Assembly: GCA_947175205.1 (NCBI GenBank)
Contig: CAMWLS010000021.1
Location: forward strand, 1 to 40,841
Origin: an uncultured Porphyromonadaceae bacterium
Lineage (GTDB): Bacteria > Bacteroidota > Bacteroidia > Bacteroidales > Muribaculaceae
Direction: 5' to 3'
DNA length: 40,841 nucleotides
Program-made: the position numbers and the translations under genes
In this document: positions 8,895 to 15,945 of the stretch, one piece after another
Numbering within the stretch: position 1 is the first letter of the stretch
Layout: the number at the start of each line of letters is the position of its first letter
Notes under the pieces: model-generated
Told to the model about the DNA's origin: nothing
The model's database searches: none
What the model saw: only the letters and a program-made list of their open reading frames with translations

Positions 8895-9215
8895 ATTCCA
8901 GAGACAAGGAGTCTCACACAAGATGTAGGTGAAAGTCCTGCAGGAAAGGCTGAGAAAGTTTTCTTATGAGAAAGATTCATTAATCCGGTAAACAGCATTT
9001 TTCCGCAACCCGATTATCAGCATGACCTCCGAATTCCCCGGGGGTTATGCCGGTTTAACGTCATCATGAACCATGACACCGCTCCGGTCAGATGTGAGCT
9101 GTCATAATCAGCCCCTGTTCCCCAATATTTGATAACGCTGGGTAATGGGGTCTAAGATGGGAACTATCATAAAATGAAACCGGATGGTGCAGCCGGGTGT
9201 TATAACTAAAAGATA
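8895..9215 (+). other. non-coding, possibly structured RNA region of unknown type
   Basis: This stretch before the DUF488 gene has no plausible ORF but many local pairings: GAGAC/GTCTC (8901-8915), GTAGG-TGAAAGT-CCTGC (8925-8941), TGAGAAA/TTTCTTA (8951-8966), an ATGACA/TGTCAT pair enclosing an ACCG/CGGT hairpin (about 9070-9105), CCCCA with TGGGG around 9120-9150, and ACCGG/CCGGGT (about 9179-9197). The phrase AGGTGAAAGTCCT is reminiscent of the 5' domain of group II introns, but no GTGYG boundary, domain V or reverse transcriptase is visible. It may be an intron remnant, a long leader of the DUF488 gene, or an unknown RNA. Confidence 0.3.
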
Positions 9216-9225
9216 TACATCTGAC

Positions 9226-9259
9226 ATGAAAGAGATTAAAAAAGATGAAAGAGATTAAA
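9226..9259 (+). repeat. duplicated start-codon segment before the DUF488 gene
   Basis: ATGAAAGAGATTAAA occurs at 9226-9240 and at 9245-9259, a 19-bp offset. Only the second copy is in frame with the gene; the first opens an 11-codon overlapping frame ending in TAA. Confidence 0.8.
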
Positions 9260-9604
9260 CTTAAAAGGGCGTATGAGCCGGCAGAGGCGTCTGACGGGTT
9301 CAGGGTTTACGTGGACCGTCTGTGGCCGCGCGGACTGTCCCATGAGACCTTCAAATACGATTTATGGGATAAGGCCATTGCTCCGTCCACTGAGCTACGC
9401 GAGTGGTACCACGCTAATCCTGAAAAGCTATGGAGCGAATTTGAGGAGCGTTATACGGTAGAACTGTTGGCAAACCCGGCTCTTGATGAGCTGACAGAGG
9501 CCGTTAAGGGACATGACACGGTAACTCTGCTGTTCTCCTCCCATGACACGGAGCACAACAATGCAGTGGTTCTCAGAAATGTGCTTCTGGCAAAAGAAAA
9601 ATAA
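9245..9604 (+). CDS. DUF488 family protein
   Basis: 119-residue cytosolic protein of the DUF488/YeaO family. The family signature YVDRLWPRG is near residue 28, with SHDTEHNNAVVL near the C-terminus. The biochemical function of the family is not established. The start at 9245 is the only in-frame ATG next to the conserved KLKRAYEPA beginning; an out-of-frame duplicate of this start precedes it by 19 bp. The gene is alone on the plus strand, between the non-coding region and the convergent RCC1-like gene. No clear promoter was found; AATATTTG near 9127 is only a partial -7 match. Confidence 0.9.
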   Translation: MKEIKLKRAYEPAEASDGFRVYVDRLWPRGLSHETFKYDLWDKAIAPSTELREWYHANPEKLWSEFEERYTVELLANPALDELTEAVKGHDTVTLLFSSHDTEHNNAVVLRNVLLAKEK

Positions 9605-9654
9605 CGGTTTGAGCAAGAACGGACGGGAATGACGTTGTGCTTACGGCCTGGGGG

Positions 9655-10809
9655 TCACACGGGTTCATCAAGTCTGAAACTGAACCACTTGACTTCTACG
9701 CAGAGTTCGTCATTGAATACCCGGAATTCACCGTCATGGTCAACAGCCACCATGAACTGGGCATAGGTGTCCATGTAACGAAAACTGTCACCCAGCTTCT
9801 CCATGAAGTCCGTTTGGCCGGCGTAGTTCATAGGCCCATAATAAGTAATACAGCTCAGCGCTCCGTTTTTATGACGGGTCCATACGGCATAACCGTTTTC
9901 CACAACATCAGTGACATCACGCTGCGCCCTTATCCTGTTCCAGAATCCCTCACCCTTCCCCCAGAGGTCTCCGTCAACAAGAAGGGCACCTGAAGAATCT
10001 ATTCCGAAGGTCAGGTCATTGGTTTTACCAAACAGTGGAGCTGTCTTTGAAACATAAATCTTTTTAATATCCGTCCACGCTGCCAACGGAGCGCAGGCTG
10101 TCTCTTTCCCCGCGCTCACCACTGTGCCATCCGTCTTCAAACCCACCACATGACGGGGGCCGGCGTCAATCTGTCTTACATTCTGCCACTGAGCCACCCG
10201 GCCTGACACCGAGTCACCGGCATCCCCGCAAAGCGTGATGACCGTGCCGTTTTTCCTGAGGCCGAAGACTTTTCCGCCACAGCCTGCAGCCACACCGCAG
10301 AAGTCAGTGCCTTCAGACAGCTTTCTGATGCAGCTTTCCGACCATACTTCCCTGACTGTTCCGTCCTTTAGCAAAATCACAAACTGCCCGTAAGGGTAAT
10401 CCTTTTCACAACCATCCCGAGGGATAACTGATATTATTTCCGCATCCGTTTCCAGCCCCCACTTGTAATCTTTCGAGTATAATCTGGAGCCGGCAGCTAT
10501 AGCGAAAGTTTTGGCTGTCACCGCAATAACATGCGCTCCATTTTCCTTGCAGTCAAGGATAGGCTGATGCTCATCAGATGCTGGAGAATCATGCCTGACT
10601 TTATAACGTCCATTCTTTTTAAGAAGGCTTACAAACTTTACTTTCTCATCCAGTGACATGTTCTCCATGCGGGCAAGATCCTCCGGATAATACTCCACTT
10701 TCACCCAATGGAACTGTATGTTGGCGGTTTCACTTGCCAACTGACGAGCGTGATTATTCATCTGAGCGGATTTATCTTCCATAATGGCTTTTATACAAGC
10801 GGGTGGCAT
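9655..10809 (-). CDS. RCC1-repeat-like beta-propeller protein
   Basis: 384 residues without signal peptide or membrane segment. The middle contains RCC1-like blades, for example IDAGPRHVVGLKTDGTVVSA, CGGKVFGLRKNGTVITLCGD and YGQFVILLKDGTVREVW, roughly residues 90-330. RCC1-type propellers usually mediate protein interaction; a bacterial function cannot be assigned here. The first 80 residues are charged and helical. ATG at 10809 gives MPPACIKAI; M10 (10782) is an equally possible start. It is convergent with the DUF488 gene and divergent from the transporter, with no operon partner. Confidence 0.75.
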   Translation of the reverse strand: MPPACIKAIMEDKSAQMNNHARQLASETANIQFHWVKVEYYPEDLARMENMSLDEKVKFVSLLKKNGRYKVRHDSPASDEHQPILDCKENGAHVIAVTAKTFAIAAGSRLYSKDYKWGLETDAEIISVIPRDGCEKDYPYGQFVILLKDGTVREVWSESCIRKLSEGTDFCGVAAGCGGKVFGLRKNGTVITLCGDAGDSVSGRVAQWQNVRQIDAGPRHVVGLKTDGTVVSAGKETACAPLAAWTDIKKIYVSKTAPLFGKTNDLTFGIDSSGALLVDGDLWGKGEGFWNRIRAQRDVTDVVENGYAVWTRHKNGALSCITYYGPMNYAGQTDFMEKLGDSFRYMDTYAQFMVAVDHDGEFRVFNDELCVEVKWFSFRLDEPV

Positions 10810-10908
10810 ACTAAGTTATCAGTCTGCTAATTTAGTAAGATAAATGCAAACGGTGGCGGACTCTGACAAAAAAAACGGCGGGAGGATACGGGGTAAGTAA
10901 AAAATATG

Positions 10909-10916
10909 TACCTTTG
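10909..10916 (+). promoter_or_regulatory. -7 promoter element of the transporter gene (TACCTTTG)
   Basis: TACCTTTG matches TAnnTTTG. The in-frame TTG at 10914 lies inside this element, so it cannot be the translation start; this decides for ATG 10947. Confidence 0.6.
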
Positions 10917-10946
10917 CAGACAAATTTTTTTGATTCTAAGGTATAT

Positions 10947-12608
10947 ATGGAATGGTTAGTACAACTTTTAGGGCCCGGTGAGCCGCATATTGCGTCCACT
11001 ATAGCCCTTTACTCATTCGTAATTGCCGCAGGTATATTCATAGGCAAAGTCCGAATTTTCGGGGTTTCCCTGGGCGTGACATTTGTTCTCTTTGTGGGTA
11101 TCCTGATGGGTCATTTAGGATATAAGGTTGACCCTACGGTATTAAAATTTGTCCGTGAGTTCGGACTCATCCTCTTTATTTTTGCTATAGGTCTCCAGGT
11201 GGGCCCGGGATTCTTTTCCTCCTTCAAGCAGGGAGGTGTGCGCCTTAATGTTCTTGCAGTTACGGCCATAGCAATGAACGTACTGATAGTACTGGGTATA
11301 TACCACTGGGGTAACATAAAGGATATCAATGCCTTAGTGGGAGTTATGAGCGGTGCCATCACCAATACCCCCGGCCTTGCGGCAGCTCAGCAGACAGTGT
11401 CTCAGCTTAAAGGCGGAGCAGAGGAGGCCAATATCATGGCAAACGGATATGCAGCGGCATATCCCTTGGGTGTGGTTGGCATCATAGCCTCCATGTTCAT
11501 AATAAAAGGCATCTTCGGCATCAAGGATGACAAAGAAATAGAGCAGCTGGAGCAAGAACAGAATGACAGCACCATGAAGCCCTATCTTATGGACGTGGAA
11601 GTGACAAACAAGCTTGTGAGCGGCCTTACCATACTTCAGCTTCACGATGTAATCCAGACTAACTTTGTAATTTCGCGTATCCTGACTTCAGACGGGCGTT
11701 TTGAGATTCCCAAGTCATCCACAGAGGTGCGCCTTGGTGACCGTCTTCACATAGTGTGCTCCGCACAGGACGCACAGCGCTTCTTAGCAGTCTTAGGGCC
11801 CGAAGTGGAGATGGACTGGGAGTCAACACCGGAACCTGTTTATTCACGGCGTATAGTGGTTACCAAGAGCCAGTATAACGGTGTTCCTCTGGGCAGCCTG
11901 CGCTTACACAACGGTTACCGTCTGAACGCCACCCGCGTAAACCGTGCCGGTGTGGACCTGCTGGCATCTCCCAACCTGCGTCTTCAGATGGGAGACCGCA
12001 TTACAGTGGTAGGTAATCTTGAGGACATAGACCGTCTGGCGCATCGTTTGGGTAACTCCATGAAGCGCCTTAACCAGCCTAACCTGATAACCATTTTTGT
12101 GGGTATTCTGTTTGGTATCATATTAGGTTCCGTGGACCTGGGATTCGGCATGAAGCTGGGTCTGGCAGGCGGTCCGCTGGTGGTGGCCATACTTCTGAGC
12201 CGCTTTGGATATAAGGCAAAGCTGGTTACATACACCTCCACCTCAGCCAGCATGATGCTCAGAGAACTGGGTATATGCCTTTTCCTTGCGTCAGTGGGTA
12301 TCAGCGCCGGAGCCTCATTTGCACGCTGCGTCTTCACTCCTGAAGGCATGTGGTGGGTAATCTGGGGCGTAGTTATCACCATGGTTCCGCTGATAACGGT
12401 GGGTATCATAGCCCGCGCACGCTATAAGATAAATTATCTCAGCATAATGGGTCTCTTTTCCGGTGGGTGTACTGACCCTCCGGCACTTGCGTATGCCAAT
12501 AATTCCACCGGCAATGATGCGCCTGCTGTGGCATACTCCACAGTGTATCCTCTGACCATGTTCTTACGCGTGGTGGCGGCCCAGGCCCTGGTGCTGGCCC
12601 TGAGTTAG
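10947..12608 (+). CDS. AspT/YidE/YbjL-type membrane transporter with TrkA-C domains
   Basis: 553-residue inner-membrane protein of the aspartate:alanine exchanger (AAEx) type. Two homologous membrane halves (about 1-190 and 375-553) flank a soluble centre (about 195-370) with two RCK_C/TrkA-C-like units (for example VRLGDRLHIVCS and LQMGDRITVVGN). The half-repeat signatures are GAITNTPGLAAAQQ and GGCTDPPALAYANN. The family includes aspartate/alanine antiporters, but most members have unknown substrates. AAGGTATAT precedes ATG 10947. It is monocistronic, with its own promoter and a strong bidirectional terminator shared with tcdA. Confidence 0.9.
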   Translation: MEWLVQLLGPGEPHIASTIALYSFVIAAGIFIGKVRIFGVSLGVTFVLFVGILMGHLGYKVDPTVLKFVREFGLILFIFAIGLQVGPGFFSSFKQGGVRLNVLAVTAIAMNVLIVLGIYHWGNIKDINALVGVMSGAITNTPGLAAAQQTVSQLKGGAEEANIMANGYAAAYPLGVVGIIASMFIIKGIFGIKDDKEIEQLEQEQNDSTMKPYLMDVEVTNKLVSGLTILQLHDVIQTNFVISRILTSDGRFEIPKSSTEVRLGDRLHIVCSAQDAQRFLAVLGPEVEMDWESTPEPVYSRRIVVTKSQYNGVPLGSLRLHNGYRLNATRVNRAGVDLLASPNLRLQMGDRITVVGNLEDIDRLAHRLGNSMKRLNQPNLITIFVGILFGIILGSVDLGFGMKLGLAGGPLVVAILLSRFGYKAKLVTYTSTSASMMLRELGICLFLASVGISAGASFARCVFTPEGMWWVIWGVVITMVPLITVGIIARARYKINYLSIMGLFSGGCTDPPALAYANNSTGNDAPAVAYSTVYPLTMFLRVVAAQALVLALS

Positions 12609-12625
12609 AGTAAGAGTTATCACTA

Positions 12626-12674
12626 TAAAAAACATGCCCGTTTGCTTTCCTGACGCAAACGGGCATGTTTTTTA
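12626..12674. terminator. bidirectional terminator between the transporter gene and tcdA
   Basis: A perfect 15-bp stem, AACATGCCCGTTTGC (12631-12645) with GCAAACGGGCATGTT (12655-12669), is flanked by A-run and T-run. It can stop transcription from both convergent genes. Confidence 0.93.
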
Positions 12675-12702
12675 TTCGCAGTAGTATAACAGCTTAAGGG
12701 GC

Positions 12703-13425
12703 TTAATACAGGTCCTGGATGACCAGGCCTGCAAGGGTAAGCCCGAATATGGCAGTGGTGTGAGCAAAGGTACCATTGGCCCTGTCCTGTGATTCTGAAC
12801 GGTTTTTAACCACCTCAGGACTGAAAACGCAGGTAAACTTGTGACGAGGATACTGGCCCAGACGCTTGAAGCGGTTACGGAGAGCTCGGGCCAGCGGACA
12901 GCCGTACACCTTGTAAAATTCGGCAGTCTGAATCATATCTGCATGGAGCTTTAGTGCAGCTCCCATGGATGAGAAAAAGCGTCCTTTCCAGCCCCGGAGG
13001 CCCGTGGCGTGCAGAATCAGATGAGCCTTACAGCTGAGTGAGTCTATGGCATCAATCACGTAATCATACTTTTCCAACTCAAACCTGTCCGCTGTACTGC
13101 TGTCATATACGGCCTGTATGGCGGTAATGTCACAAGCCGGATTAATGTCCCGCAGGCGGCTGCGAAGGACTTCCACCTTGGGCTGCCCTACAGTGGAGTT
13201 AAGAGCCATGAGCTGTCTGTTAATATTAGAGAGTGCCACAGTATCTGAGTCCACTATGCACAGATGTCCTATCCCGCTACGTACAAGAGCCTCAGCACAC
13301 CATGAACCAACGCCCCCCACACCAAAAATTATTACTGAGGTCCGTGACATGCGGTCCATCATTTCCGCACCGGCTATGAGAGAAGTACGCTGAAACACCT
13401 CCGGGTTAAAAATATCTTTTGACAT
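12703..13425 (-). CDS. tcdA: tRNA threonylcarbamoyladenosine dehydratase
   Basis: ThiF/MoeB/E1-like enzyme (240 residues) that makes the cyclic form of t6A37 in ANN-decoding tRNAs, ATP-dependent and cytosolic. GVGGVG (35-40) is the nucleotide loop, followed by VDSDTVALSNINRQ. The family-specific tail with KHKFTCVFSPE-type sequence separates it from MoeB and ThiF. The start at 13425 (MSKDIFNPEV) is chosen because the further upstream ATG at 13458 lies next to a promoter element. It converges on the transporter gene. Confidence 0.9.
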   Translation of the reverse strand: MSKDIFNPEVFQRTSLIAGAEMMDRMSRTSVIIFGVGGVGSWCAEALVRSGIGHLCIVDSDTVALSNINRQLMALNSTVGQPKVEVLRSRLRDINPACDITAIQAVYDSSTADRFELEKYDYVIDAIDSLSCKAHLILHATGLRGWKGRFFSSMGAALKLHADMIQTAEFYKVYGCPLARALRNRFKRLGQYPRHKFTCVFSPEVVKNRSESQDRANGTFAHTTAIFGLTLAGLVIQDLY

Positions 13426-13445
13426 AAAAATGGTATTAAGTATGG

Positions 13446-13453
13446 CAAAATTA
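13446..13453 (-). promoter_or_regulatory. -7 promoter element of tcdA (TAATTTTG)
   Basis: The minus strand reads TAATTTTG, a TAnnTTTG match, 21 bp before the tcdA ATG. This supports a short leader and excludes the upstream ATG at 13458. Confidence 0.55.
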
Positions 13454-13578
13454 GCCAAAAAAGAATAAAGTCATCTCATAAAGTAGTGAAATAGGGTCCA
13501 AAAGTGGCATTTTTAGTTAAAATTTGTTTAAACAGAAAATTTTATGCTCAATTATTATGCTATATAACATAAAAGACA

Positions 13579-13586
13579 TATCTTTG
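13579..13586 (+). promoter_or_regulatory. -7 promoter element of the small RNA (TATCTTTG)
   Basis: TATCTTTG matches TAnnTTTG. TATG at 13556-13559, one mismatch from TTTG, lies exactly 19 bp upstream as a -33 element. Transcription would begin near 13593. Confidence 0.6.
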
Positions 13587-13592
13587 CATCAA

Positions 13593-13658
13593 GTTTTTCA
13601 TGGTATTAGATTTAAGGTAAGAAGATTATTCGTCGGGATGACGAGTAATTTTTTTTTG
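13593..13658 (+). ncRNA. small RNA candidate with a six-codon ORF and its own terminator
   Basis: Between a good promoter and an intrinsic terminator lies an approximately 65-nt transcript. It contains a minimal ORF at 13600-13620 encoding MVLDLR plus TAA, with only about 7 nt of leader. The 3' end is a stem TTATTCGTC (13626-13634) with GACGAGTAA (13640-13648), a GGGAT loop, and nine T. No plus-strand gene follows for 5 kb, so it is not an attenuator of an adjacent gene. The MVLDLR segment looks familiar to me from other Bacteroidales intergenic regions, but I cannot verify that here. Confidence 0.6.
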
Positions 13659-13743
13659 TAAGTATACCTTGGCTATCAAATTGGCGAAATTTTAACAGAA
13701 ATTCCGAGTAGGTATCAAATTAAGCCTCAGGGGATACAGATAC

Positions 13744-13769
13744 GAAAAAAGGCTGTCTCACGACAGCCT
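13744..13769 (-). terminator. intrinsic terminator, minus strand, downstream of the acyltransferase gene
   Basis: On the minus strand GGCTGTC-GTGA-GACAGCC is followed by six T. It lies about 200 bp beyond the acyltransferase stop. The remaining spacer 13660-13969 holds a repeated TATCAAATT (about 13676 and 13716) and a GCATG/CATGC pair near 13860; I see no gene in it. Confidence 0.8.
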
Positions 13770-13969
13770 CAAATCTTCTAAACCAATCATTATCACTTTA
13801 TTTGTTCAATCTTACTCTCTGTAATTAGAACAACGGCAGGGGTAAAAAGGTTTAGGCGGCATGAAAAAAAACATGCTTCAAAAATCTTTTAAGCTGAAAA
13901 CGAAGGAGTATTTCAGCCGAATTCCGTAGCAGGCCGGAGCTTTCCCTGACGCACCGGAACGCTCAGCAT

Positions 13970-15016
13970 TTATTTGAAAAAGTTATACGCTTTCTGCTCA
14001 ATAAGACGGTTACTCAGGAAAGCAAGGAGGGTAACTGAAAGCATGATGACAATAAAGGCCGGTATCTGATGTGCCACAAGACCACTCCACACCACAAGCT
14101 GGATAACGGGTATATGGAAAAGATATATGGAGTAAGAAAAGTTATCCTCAATGGGCATTCTCACCAGTGAACGCGGATAGAGAGAGATACCCAGCACCAC
14201 CATGGAGATTCCTATGGGGGAGGTAATGCGGTGCAGGTAATCTGTGTACATAAGCGGAAAGTAAACAATGAGTACACCAAGGATAATGAAAAGTAACCCA
14301 TGCCGCGCTATAAAGTCGCGGTACAGATAAGCTATTACACCTAAATAAAAATAGGATATGGTACCCATAAACTGCCTTCCCAGAATTTCATATATATTTT
14401 TCCCGGTGGCGTCAAGCATATAAGCAGCCCAAACGGAAAAGCACATGGATACAACTATAATAATGGATGCCAACACTGCAGGCCGCATGCGCAGCCGGCG
14501 GAATATCATGAAATAAAATGGAATGGAGAAATAGAATACCCACTCAACCTTCATGGTCCACAGCGAGCCGTTCACCGCATCAGTAAAGAACTCAGGACCG
14601 TCAAAAACGCCCGGCAATGCCGGCGCAAGCCAGTTAAGGAAAGCCATATTGGCTACCAAATACTTCCAGAAACCGGGCGAAGAAAAATACTGTGACACAG
14701 AGAGGGAGCTGACTGCCACCAAACCCAAGGCGCACGCAAGCACAATGGTAAAATAAGGAGGCAGGATGCGGATGGCGCGGTTACGCAGATATTGCCACAG
14801 GTGAGGTCTCTTCTCAAAGGATGGGTACATCAGGAATCCGCTGATACAGAAAAAACCGCCTACATAATAAAATGGCGTGAGGCAGTGGACCCAGTCCCAC
14901 TGACACAGCGTCAGCGTATGCTCATAAACCACCATGTAAGCGAGCACGTAACGCAGCAGGTCCATATTAGGGTAATATGCGGTCCTGACGGCTGCAGGAC
15001 GGACTGTATCACTCAT
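13970..15016 (-). CDS. acyltransferase 3 family membrane protein (OafA/YrhL type)
   Basis: 348-residue inner-membrane acyltransferase of the Acyl_transf_3 family, with about ten hydrophobic segments. The expected N-terminal region with the conserved His (MDLLRYVLAYMVVYEHT) and the motif NRAIRILPPYF are present. Members O-acetylate cell-surface glycans such as LPS, capsule or exopolysaccharide. No SGNH domain and no glycan genes are adjacent, so the substrate is unknown. It follows yebC on the same strand but is separated from it by a strong hairpin, so it probably has its own promoter, which I could not identify. Confidence 0.9.
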   Translation of the reverse strand: MSDTVRPAAVRTAYYPNMDLLRYVLAYMVVYEHTLTLCQWDWVHCLTPFYYVGGFFCISGFLMYPSFEKRPHLWQYLRNRAIRILPPYFTIVLACALGLVAVSSLSVSQYFSSPGFWKYLVANMAFLNWLAPALPGVFDGPEFFTDAVNGSLWTMKVEWVFYFSIPFYFMIFRRLRMRPAVLASIIIVVSMCFSVWAAYMLDATGKNIYEILGRQFMGTISYFYLGVIAYLYRDFIARHGLLFIILGVLIVYFPLMYTDYLHRITSPIGISMVVLGISLYPRSLVRMPIEDNFSYSIYLFHIPVIQLVVWSGLVAHQIPAFIVIMLSVTLLAFLSNRLIEQKAYNFFK

Positions 15017-15110
15017 AATTGTCAGTAATTAAGATAAACGACTTCAGTTTAAGGACCGGCATTGGGAGCCGCACCGTAATACGTAATATAGGTTATGACG
15101 TTAAAAGATT

Positions 15111-15150
15111 CCGGGCGGTGTGCCGGAAAAAGTCACGGCACACCGCCCGG
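15111..15150 (-). terminator. strong hairpin after yebC
   Basis: A perfect 15-bp stem, CCGGGCGGTGTGCCG (15111-15125) with CGGCACACCGCCCGG (15136-15150). The minus-strand trailer is AATCTTTTAA, a weak U-tract. Position fits termination of yebC. Confidence 0.75.
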
Positions 15151-15164
15151 GTTATCTGCAGGAA

Positions 15165-15902
15165 TTACTCTTCAGTTTCTTCCTCACTCATATTGTGGAA
15201 GACATTCTGAACGTCTTCATCTTCTTCAAGCTTATCCAGCAGTTTGTTAATCTGCTCGCGCTGTTCAGGGGTGACCTCCTTGAGGTCATTGGGGATGCGC
15301 TCAAACTCAGAGGATATAATCTCATAGCCATTATCTTCCAGGTATTTCTGGATATTGCTGTTTTCCTCAAAGGCACCGTAAAGCATGATTTCATTACCTT
15401 CCTCATCATCATGCACCAATTCATCCACACCGTAGTCAATCAGTTCCAGCTCAAGATCTTCCAGTGATACACCTTCCTTGGCCTTAATCTTAAACACACA
15501 CTTGTGGTCAAAGAGGAAGGTGAGCGAGCCCTGAGTCCCCAGTGAGCCGCCGTGCTTGTTAAAATAAGAGCGCACATTGGCCACTGTACGGGTGTTATTG
15601 TCAGTTGCAGCCTCAACGAAAATGGCAATTCCAAAGGGGCCGTATCCTTCATAAGAAATTTCCTTGTAATCACCGGCATCCTTATCTGTGGCCTTCTTAA
15701 TGGCGCGCTCCACGGTGTCCTTGGGCATATTAGCAGCCTTTGCGTTATGCAGCAGCGCACGCAGACGGGGATTGGTGTCAGGATCAGGACCACCGGCTTT
15801 AGCCGCAATGGTTATTTCCTTACCTATGCGGGTAAAGGTACGTGACATATTGCCCCAGCGTTTAAGCTTACGGGCTTTACGGTATTCAAATGCTCTTCCC
15901 AT
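15165..15902 (-). CDS. yebC: YebC/PmpR (TACO1) family protein
   Basis: 245-residue TACO1/YebC family protein, described as a DNA-binding regulator and more recently as a factor helping ribosomes through proline-rich stretches. The conserved MGRAFEYRKARKLKRWGNMS start and the segment KAANMPKDTVERAIKK are present, as is the acidic C-terminus (EEDEDVQNVFHNM). I start at 15902 because MGRAFEYRK is the conserved beginning; the frame is open further upstream into pheT. It lies 43 bp after pheT on the same strand and is probably cotranscribed with it. Confidence 0.95.
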   Translation of the reverse strand: MGRAFEYRKARKLKRWGNMSRTFTRIGKEITIAAKAGGPDPDTNPRLRALLHNAKAANMPKDTVERAIKKATDKDAGDYKEISYEGYGPFGIAIFVEAATDNNTRTVANVRSYFNKHGGSLGTQGSLTFLFDHKCVFKIKAKEGVSLEDLELELIDYGVDELVHDDEEGNEIMLYGAFEENSNIQKYLEDNGYEIISSEFERIPNDLKEVTPEQREQINKLLDKLEEDEDVQNVFHNMSEEETEE

Positions 15903-15945
15903 TTGTAAGTATAATATTTTTAAGTTATTTATTTTTATCTGTCTT

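Noticed and set aside
8895-9215. Cobalamin or TPP riboswitch, RNase P RNA or tmRNA
   Set aside because: No B12 box GCCACTG, no THI-box core, no GAGGAAAGTCC/ACAGAA pair, and no tRNA-like ends were found.
10914-10946. TTG start for the transporter
   Set aside because: The TTG lies inside the TACCTTTG promoter element; ATG 10947 has AAGG upstream.
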